From CAZABP01 sp964483245 (GTDB taxonomy: Bacteria; Planctomycetota; UBA1135; UBA2386): a stretch of 28,479 nucleotides of DNA. The notes beneath the pieces are model-generated. The model was given only the letters and a program-made list of their open reading frames with translations, was not told where the DNA came from and ran no database searches. The translations under genes were made by a program, and so were the position numbers. The stretch covers positions 1 through 28,479 of the forward strand of contig CAZABP010000055.1 of assembly GCA_964483245.1 (NCBI GenBank), written 5' to 3'. How positions within the stretch are numbered: position 1 is the first letter of the stretch; each line of letters starts with the position of its first letter. Positions 23,736-28,479 of this stretch are shown here, one piece after another.

Positions 23736-24905
23736 ATGAACCCTCATTCCATTCCATGCGGATCCCGCGCCGCAAGTTTGACCGCGCTGCCACTGTTTCT
23801 TGCGCTCGCCATCTGTCCCGCAACCGCCCAAGGCGGGACGCCGAAGGCCGACCCCATCGGCGAGGCCGTGCAGAAGGTGATGGCCGAGCGGGAGATCCCA
23901 GGCGCCGTCCTGCTCGTGCAGCGCGGCGACCTGATCGCACTGCGTCGAGCATTCGGCATGCGCGATCTCGAGCGCGCGCTACCGATGACCGAGGACACGC
24001 TGTTCCAGGTCGGATCGGTCACGAAGGTATTCACGGCGACGCTGCTCGCGCAGCTCGTCGCCGATGGCACCGTCACGCTCGCCGACCCGATCCGAAAGCA
24101 CCTGCCCGCCGAGCTGCAGCTCGCCGACGAGGTCGCTGCGATCACCCTGGAGCAGCTCGCCACGCACAGGTCGCGCCTCCCGCGAAACCCAGTGAACCGG
24201 CGCGACGTGAAGGACTCCCCTTCGGTGATGGAGCCGTACTCGGTCGCCGAGCTGTACGAAGGTCTTGCGGCGACCACGCTCGCCGCACGCTCCGATACCG
24301 CGGAATACAGCAACCTCGGCTATGCGCTGCTCGGACATCTGCTCGAGCGCGCCGCCGAGCAGCCGTTCGCGGAGCTGCTCGAGCAGCGGATCCTCCGTCC
24401 GCTGCAGATGCGGGACTCCACGATGATTCCCGACGAGCGGCTGACCGCGCGTCTCGCGGCCTGCTACTGGCCTGAGGCCGAGCGCAAGGCGCGCGCGCCG
24501 TGGCGCTTCGGCGAAGTCGCCGCCTTCGCCGGTCTGCACACGACCGCAGACGACCTGGCACGGTTCCTCGGCGCGCAGCTCGGCGCGCCGTTGCCTGGTG
24601 CCGGCGGCGAGGATCCGCCACCGACGTTGCTCGCCAGCGAAACCCGCGAGCTGCTCCACACTCCGCGTGCCGAGCTCGGTGGCAGCCGCCGGATCGCGCT
24701 CGGTTGGTTCGTCGACACGCTGCCGGGTCTCGGTGAACTGCTCGGCCATGGTGGGGAAGTGGACGGCCACAGCGCCTGCATCGCGTTCCATCCGCGCGCC
24801 GGGCTGCGCGTCGTCGTCCTCGCCAATCAGGGAGGTGACAGCGCCGAGCGGCTGTGCCGCACGGTGTTGCAGGCGGGACTGCCGCGCCTGCTCGGCGGCG
24901 GGTGA
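23736..24905 (+). CDS. Exported serine hydrolase, class C beta-lactamase fold
   Basis: 389-residue exported hydrolase of the beta-lactamase-related (Pfam Beta-lactamase, class C/ DD-peptidase/esterase) family. Signal peptide ~1-32 ('LPLFLALAICPATAQG'). The S-x-x-K motif is S94/K97 ('VGSVTKVFTATLL'), the Y-x-N motif is Y191/N193 ('YSNLGYALLGHLL'), and the third motif is H338-G-G ('LGHGGEVDGHSA'), replacing KTG as in many esterase or peptidase relatives. All active-site positions are intact. Substrate (D-Ala peptide, ester or lactam) is not decidable. GGAG lies ~8 bases before the ATG. A decayed copy of its last ~65 bases lies beyond the next gene. Confidence 0.92.
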   Translation: MNPHSIPCGSRAASLTALPLFLALAICPATAQGGTPKADPIGEAVQKVMAEREIPGAVLLVQRGDLIALRRAFGMRDLERALPMTEDTLFQVGSVTKVFTATLLAQLVADGTVTLADPIRKHLPAELQLADEVAAITLEQLATHRSRLPRNPVNRRDVKDSPSVMEPYSVAELYEGLAATTLAARSDTAEYSNLGYALLGHLLERAAEQPFAELLEQRILRPLQMRDSTMIPDERLTARLAACYWPEAERKARAPWRFGEVAAFAGLHTTADDLARFLGAQLGAPLPGAGGEDPPPTLLASETRELLHTPRAELGGSRRIALGWFVDTLPGLGELLGHGGEVDGHSACIAFHPRAGLRVVVLANQGGDSAERLCRTVLQAGLPRLLGGG

Positions 24906-24996
24906 TCCTGCAGAACCGGCAGCGCGGCAGGCCGACGTGGGAATCCGTGTCACCGAGCTTCTCGCCGGGCTCGTCAGGTAGCACGCTGCCCAGCGC

Positions 24997-25031
24997 CTGG
25001 CGCGCTGGCGTGACGCCGCACCGCGCGCCAG
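24997..25031 (+). terminator. Nested GC hairpin between hydrolase and ModA-like genes
   Basis: Outer stem CTGGCGCG / CGCGCCAG (8 bp, perfect) encloses GGCGT-G-ACGCC. About 90 bases after the hydrolase stop and ~55 before the ModA-like start. No T tract; could end the hydrolase transcript or stabilise its 3' end. Confidence 0.4.
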
Positions 25032-25086
25032 AATCGCCGCCGTTGATCCCGAGCGTCGGCTACGCCGCAAGGCCGGGCAGTGTGTC

Positions 25087-25884
25087 ATGCGCATGAAGTC
25101 GTTGCTTCCCTGCGTGTTGGTCTTGCTCGCTGCGTGTGGCCGCGAGCCAACCGTCGTAGCTGGTGTTCCCCGCGCCGGCCACGTCGATGCACCTCCGGGA
25201 CCACACACCGTCGTCGTCTGGAGCACCGCCTCGATGCGGCGTCCGATGGAGCGGATGGCGGCCCGCTACGAGCAGGACACGCCTGGCGCCAAGGTCGAAC
25301 TGTTCTGCGCCGGCGGCGCCGAGCTGCTGGCCAAGCGCACCGCCGGCGGCCCTTGCGACGTGCTCGTGATTGGCGACTCGTCACAGATGGCGCGCTTCGC
25401 GGCCGCCGTGCACCTCGCCGTCGGCAGCGCGACCGAACTCGCGCGCAACCGGATCGCAATCGCAGTGCCCACAGGCAATCCCAAACGCGTCAGCTCGCTG
25501 GCTGACCTGGCGCGTCCCGATCTGCGCGTCGCGTTCGGCAAGCGCACCTCGTCGATCGGGCGCTACACCAGCTGGGCGCTGTCGCGGATCCCAGTCAACG
25601 CGCAGCGCGCAGTCGAAGCCGACACTGCCGACGGTGTGCTGGCCGCAGTGCGCGAAGGTCGCGCGGACGCGGGAGTCGTCTACGTGACGACGTTCCGTGA
25701 CGCGGCAGACGTCGAACGCGTCGAGGTTCCCGAGAGCCAGAACCAGCCGGTGCTGTACTCGATCGCGGTCGATCGCGAAGCGCGCGAGCCGCGCGGTGCG
25801 CAGGCCTTCCGCGCACTGGCACTCTCGCCGGCGGGCCAGGCGATCCTGCACGAGTGCGGCTTCCTGCCGATCGGAGCGAAGTGA
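25087..25884 (+). CDS. Orphan ModA-like (SBP_bac_11) solute-binding lipoprotein
   Basis: 265-residue predicted lipoprotein, lipobox 'LLAAC' near Cys17. The mature part follows the molybdate-binding-protein layout: 'VVVWSTASMRRPMERMAARY', 'VELFCAGGAELLAKRTAGG', 'CDVLVIGDSSQM', 'NRIAIAVPTGNP', 'TADGVLAAVREGRADAGVVY', 'SPAGQAILHECGFLP'. The loop that in ModA gives ligand-binding Ser residues ('GSS..L') reads 'AGGAELL' here, and 'YxTDA' reads 'YVTTF', so molybdate as ligand is doubtful. No modB or modC permease gene is near. Start 25087 or 25093. The downstream spacer holds the hydrolase remnant. Confidence 0.8.
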   Translation: MRMKSLLPCVLVLLAACGREPTVVAGVPRAGHVDAPPGPHTVVVWSTASMRRPMERMAARYEQDTPGAKVELFCAGGAELLAKRTAGGPCDVLVIGDSSQMARFAAAVHLAVGSATELARNRIAIAVPTGNPKRVSSLADLARPDLRVAFGKRTSSIGRYTSWALSRIPVNAQRAVEADTADGVLAAVREGRADAGVVYVTTFRDAADVERVEVPESQNQPVLYSIAVDREAREPRGAQAFRALALSPAGQAILHECGFLPIGAK

Positions 25885-25899
25885 CGCAGCCCGAGAGTC

Positions 25900-25992
25900 G
25901 GCAGTGGCGGTCGTGACCTCGCGCAACCGCGCCGAGCGGCTGGGCCGCACAGTGTGCCAGGCGGGGCGGCGCACCTGATCGGCGGCGGCTGA
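25900..25992 (+). pseudogene. Decayed copy of the serine hydrolase 3' end
   Basis: Bases 25929-25992 align with 24841-24905, the end of the hydrolase gene, at about 55 of 65 positions by eye. Both copies begin with GCGCCGAGCGGCTG and end with GGCGGCGG then a TGA. One base is missing in this copy, shifting the frame; the readable part gives 'AERLGRTVCQAG' against 'AERLCRTVLQAG' in the intact gene. Weaker similarity reaches back to ~25900 ('VAVVTSRN' versus 'VVVLANQ'). No catalytic region remains, so it is a relic of a tandem duplication or an insertion event, with the ModA-like gene between the copies. Confidence 0.6.
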
Positions 25993-26060
25993 GCAGGATC
26001 TCCGCAGCGCTGCACCGGGCGTGCTGTGATGTCGTCACGCACGACCGATAGTCTGCGGCG

Positions 26061-28064
26061 ATGGACGGAACTCGGATGGGTCGGCTCCTGCTGTTCGGGA
26101 CCGCCTGGATCGCGCCAGCGATCGCGCAGCAGCAGGAACTCGTGCTGCCGCCGGATCCGGACCACGGCATGGCGACGCTCAACTACATGCTGCGCCTGAC
26201 CGAGCGAGTGCGGGCCGCGGCGCCGTGGTGCGCCGACGTCGAGGACGCGCTGCGTCGTGCACGCGAACGCAGGCGACCGATCCTGACCCTCGTCGTCGCC
26301 GACGAGGATCGCGTCGCCTCGCCGTACGAAGTGGCGTTGGCCGAGGCGCTGTGGCTCGAGCCCGAAGTCGCTGACTTCGTGCTCGAGCGCTTCGTCCCGC
26401 TGCGTGTCTCGATTCGTGCCGTGTTCCAGGTGCGGCGCGCCGCGCCCCCGGACGATCCGCTGCGACGCGTGGGAACGACCACTCTCGAGGCTCGCGCGCC
26501 GGCGCTCATCGTGAGCACGCCGGACGGGGAGTGCCTCGGCCGCCTGGTCAGGATCGGAACCTGGAGCCGCGAGCTGCTGATGGGGTTCCTGCTCCGGACT
26601 ATCGAGGAGACCGGCGCGGCGCCAGAGGACGCCGATCGGACTACGCGTTTCCGCGCAGACTGCCTCGCCGGGCGCTACGCGCGCGCGCTCGAGGGGACTC
26701 CTGAGCTGGACTCGCCCGCCGACCGGCTCCGCTACGGCGTCGCCCTGCTCAGTTCCGGCGACGCGCGCGCTGCACACGACTGGTTCAGCCAGAAGGCGGA
26801 CCTGCCGCGCGAACTGCAGGACGCCGCAAGCTATTGGGACGCACTGGCGCTGGCGCACCTCGGGCGCGCGGACGAGGCACGCGCTGCATGGATCGAACTT
26901 CGGCGACGGACCGCAGACGCCGCACCGTGGGGTGTACGCGCCGAACTGCGCAGCTACTGGCACGACCTGATCGAGGGACTCGCCGCCGCCGTTCCCGGCG
27001 AAGTGCCGCGCGGCCGAACTTCGACCGAGGATCCGCGGAAGCCGTCCGACGAGCCCGCGGTCCTGCGTGCCGCCATAGCGTTCCTGTTACGCGCGCAGCG
27101 CTCCGACGGGAGCTTTCCACACGCGACGTATGCGAGATACGACGCAGCCGTGACGGCGCTGGTAGCTGGCGCCTTGGATCGTTGTCGCGATCAACTCGAC
27201 GAGGAGACGGACCACGCAATCGCCCGCGCCGTCGACTCTGCGATCGCAGCACTCGACGATTGGATCGGCATCGCAGCGGCACGCCCCGAGGTCGCGGACT
27301 CCTGGAGTGCGGCCTATGCGGTCGAATTCCTTGCCGGCATGGTGGACAGGTCCGCACGCGCCCGGAGCGCCGTGCCGGCGGGCGTCGACCTGCTGTTCGC
27401 GACCCAGCTGCGCAATGGTGCCTGGAGCTACGACTTCCGCTTCGGCGAGGGCTGGAAGGGTGGCTTCGGTGGCTGGCCGAAGACCGACAAGGGGCGGGCG
27501 CACAGCATCAACACGGCGATCGCGCTGTGGGCGCTGGCTCGCGCAGCCAACGGCGGATTCGCGCTCGACCAAGACCGGGTTGGCCGGGGCCTGGATCGCC
27601 TCGCCGACATGCGTGAGGCGGCAACCGACTTCACGTACACGTGGCCGGAGCCGAAGTGCTTCGAGCGGCCAGGGCAGTCCCTCGGGCGGGCGGCCGTGTG
27701 CCTGCAGGCGCTCACCGCGTTCGAACGCGCCGAGCCGAAGGATCTCGACGCCGCGATCGGTGAGTACCTCGCGCGCGTCGGCGAGCTGCACGCAACCTGC
27801 AAGTTGACCGCGGCGTGGGTCGGCGTCGGAGGGACGTCGAGTTACTTCTACCTGCACTCGCTGTTCCACGCCGCCGATGCGATCGAAGCAACCGGGGGCG
27901 CGAAAGCTGCGTCGCGGCTGGCCCAGCTCCGCGACGAACTCCTGCGCGTCGTCGAGATCGACGGCACCTGGCTCGACTACGAGCACAGCGGAAAGGTCTA
28001 TGGCACGGCGATGGCCGTGGCAGTGCTCGCCCGTGCTCGAGCTGCGGCGGCGCGGGTGCGGTAG
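26061..28064 (+). CDS. Exported thioredoxin-like / TPR-like / prenyltransferase-toroid fusion protein
   Basis: 667-residue exported protein. Signal peptide ends 'IAPAIAQQQ' (~residue 23). Residues ~45-185 look thioredoxin-like: 'RPILTLVVADEDRVAS', 'VADFVLERFVPLRVSI', 'RAPALIVSTPDGECLGRLVR'; the CxxC active site is absent. Residues ~200-300 have TPR-like helical pairs ('YARALEGTPELDSPADRLRY', 'ASYWDALALAHLGRADEARA'). Residues ~340-660 resemble the alpha-toroid of prenyltransferase/squalene-cyclase-type repeats: 'FLLRAQRSDGSFPHATYARY', 'LLFATQLRNGAWSYDFRFGE', 'GKVYGTAMAVAVLARARAA'. No cyclase DxDD motif is obvious, so it is likely a binding scaffold. ATG at 26061 or, with GGA upstream, 26076. 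No operon partner on either side. Confidence 0.75.
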   Translation: MDGTRMGRLLLFGTAWIAPAIAQQQELVLPPDPDHGMATLNYMLRLTERVRAAAPWCADVEDALRRARERRRPILTLVVADEDRVASPYEVALAEALWLEPEVADFVLERFVPLRVSIRAVFQVRRAAPPDDPLRRVGTTTLEARAPALIVSTPDGECLGRLVRIGTWSRELLMGFLLRTIEETGAAPEDADRTTRFRADCLAGRYARALEGTPELDSPADRLRYGVALLSSGDARAAHDWFSQKADLPRELQDAASYWDALALAHLGRADEARAAWIELRRRTADAAPWGVRAELRSYWHDLIEGLAAAVPGEVPRGRTSTEDPRKPSDEPAVLRAAIAFLLRAQRSDGSFPHATYARYDAAVTALVAGALDRCRDQLDEETDHAIARAVDSAIAALDDWIGIAAARPEVADSWSAAYAVEFLAGMVDRSARARSAVPAGVDLLFATQLRNGAWSYDFRFGEGWKGGFGGWPKTDKGRAHSINTAIALWALARAANGGFALDQDRVGRGLDRLADMREAATDFTYTWPEPKCFERPGQSLGRAAVCLQALTAFERAEPKDLDAAIGEYLARVGELHATCKLTAAWVGVGGTSSYFYLHSLFHAADAIEATGGAKAASRLAQLRDELLRVVEIDGTWLDYEHSGKVYGTAMAVAVLARARAAAARVR

Positions 28065-28424
28065 GTCCGGCGGGATGGTGCGCGCTGCGGGGTCATCGCA
28101 CTGCTGCGCGGCAGAGTGGGATTCCGGTGGACTTACCACTGCGCAACAGCTCCCGCTCCCTGCTCGGAATCGTGCGGCCACCGCAGATGTTCGCTGCCCT
28201 CCGCTCCTGCTTACACCCGAGTTCTCATCTTCTCAGTCCCGTCAGCGCTCCGTCGCGCCGCTCGGGAGTCGACGGCGCTTGATCTGTGAGCTGGTCGTTC
28301 TGGGCATCGCGGGTCTCCGGATTTGCGTCGAATCCCTGCACGTGCAGGGATTGCGACAGAGACATCCGCGCTGCCCGGCTCGGGCAGGTTCGCCGTAACC
28401 CGGCGATCGGCATGCAGTTCGAGT
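28065..28424. other. Intergenic region (360 bp) upstream of the tRNA 3' end
   Basis: No convincing protein gene. It contains the 22-bp palindrome at 28331-28352. Short frames on the minus strand beginning 'MQGVGGSNPLAP' are the typical false translation of a tRNA 3' half and are not genes. Confidence 0.5.
28331..28352. repeat. Perfect 22-bp palindrome
   Basis: AATCCCTGCAC followed directly by its exact reverse complement, centred on CACGTG. The flanks GTCG and CGAC also pair if one G is bulged. It lies 72 bases beyond the tRNA-Pro 3' end. No T run on either side. Possible operator, recombination site or RNA hairpin. Confidence 0.6.
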
Positions 28425-28479
28425 TGGTCGGAGCGAGAGGATTTGAACCTCCGACCCCCTGCACCCCATGCAGGTGCGC
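28425..28479 (-). tRNA. tRNA-Pro(GGG), 3' portion, cut by window edge
   Basis: Read on the minus strand, the sequence ends CGCTCCG-A-CCA (3' acceptor strand with encoded CCA, starting at 28425). Before it is the T arm GGAGG-TTCAAAT-CCTCT. The anticodon arm is CCTGC-ATGGGGT-GCAGG, with anticodon GGG at 28465-28467 and T at position 33. The implied 5' acceptor strand CGGAGCG, typical of tRNA-Pro, lies outside the window with the D arm. Confidence 0.9.

Noticed and set aside
25697..25978. 93-codon plus-strand ORF overlapping the ModA-like gene end
   Set aside because: Most of it is an out-of-frame reading of the ModA-like gene; only its tail corresponds to the hydrolase remnant, which is reported as a pseudogene.
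28225..28469. Two minus-strand ORFs of about 75-79 codons
   Set aside because: They begin inside the tRNA-Pro 3' half; 'GSNPLAP' is a familiar false translation of tRNA T arms.

Overview
The window is about 28.5 kb of very G+C-rich bacterial chromosome. Third codon positions are mostly G or C, and long spurious antisense ORFs are common. No phage, IS or CRISPR structure is visible. Several exported proteins have signal peptides ending in Ala-Gln (for example 'SGLAQD', 'SIPAQD' and 'AIAQQQ'), and lipoproteins and a thioredoxin/TPR/prenyltransferase-like fusion are present. This suits a Planctomycetota-like organism or another high-GC soil or water Gram-negative such as Acidobacteriota, Gemmatimonadota or Myxococcota. 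The phylum assignment is inference only.

Layout. (1) 95-2753, minus strand: a sugar/glycosylation block. A nucleotide-sugar epimerase is followed by a coupled 91-residue ORF of unknown identity and a CgeB-type glycosyltransferase. (2) 3088-13560: a DNA-repair and stress block. It holds a small basic SAP/Rho-N-like protein, a dodecin-like protein lacking the usual flavin-stacking Trp, LigD (phosphoesterase-ligase-polymerase order), two different Ku proteins converging on ligD, a DUF4142 lipoprotein, a secreted Gly-rich PRC-barrel-like protein, a GS39/YghA-type SDR, a YetF-like (DUF421) membrane protein with a coupled partner, and a YihY/BrkB-family membrane protein. (3) 13749-18528: four nearly end-to-end genes. 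They encode a membrane protein with a CWB2-like N-terminal region and DUF4396-like C-terminus, a CWB2-like lipoprotein, a two-TM protein and a PMT/ArnT-like glycosyltransferase. (4) 21629-18534, minus: an erythromycin-esterase-family protein followed by a lipoprotein and two small membrane or exported proteins. (5) 21728-28064: a DUF2293-like protein lacking its usual C-terminus, a tandem DUF1801 protein, a class-C beta-lactamase-fold hydrolase, an orphan ModA-like lipoprotein followed by a decayed copy of the hydrolase 3' end, and the thioredoxin/TPR/toroid fusion. (6) 28425 to the window edge, minus: the 3' part of a tRNA-Pro(GGG), with a perfect 22-bp palindrome about 70 bp beyond its 3' end.

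How the genes may work together. LigD plus two Ku proteins make a complete bacterial NHEJ system. The C-terminal module of the longer Ku is visibly related to the C-terminus of the small basic protein encoded just before ligD, so that protein is a candidate NHEJ accessory factor. The surrounding genes are types often found in stress regulons of soil bacteria. The operon at 13749-18528 looks like an uncharacterised envelope system and is, with the Ku/SAP link, the best candidate for new biology here.
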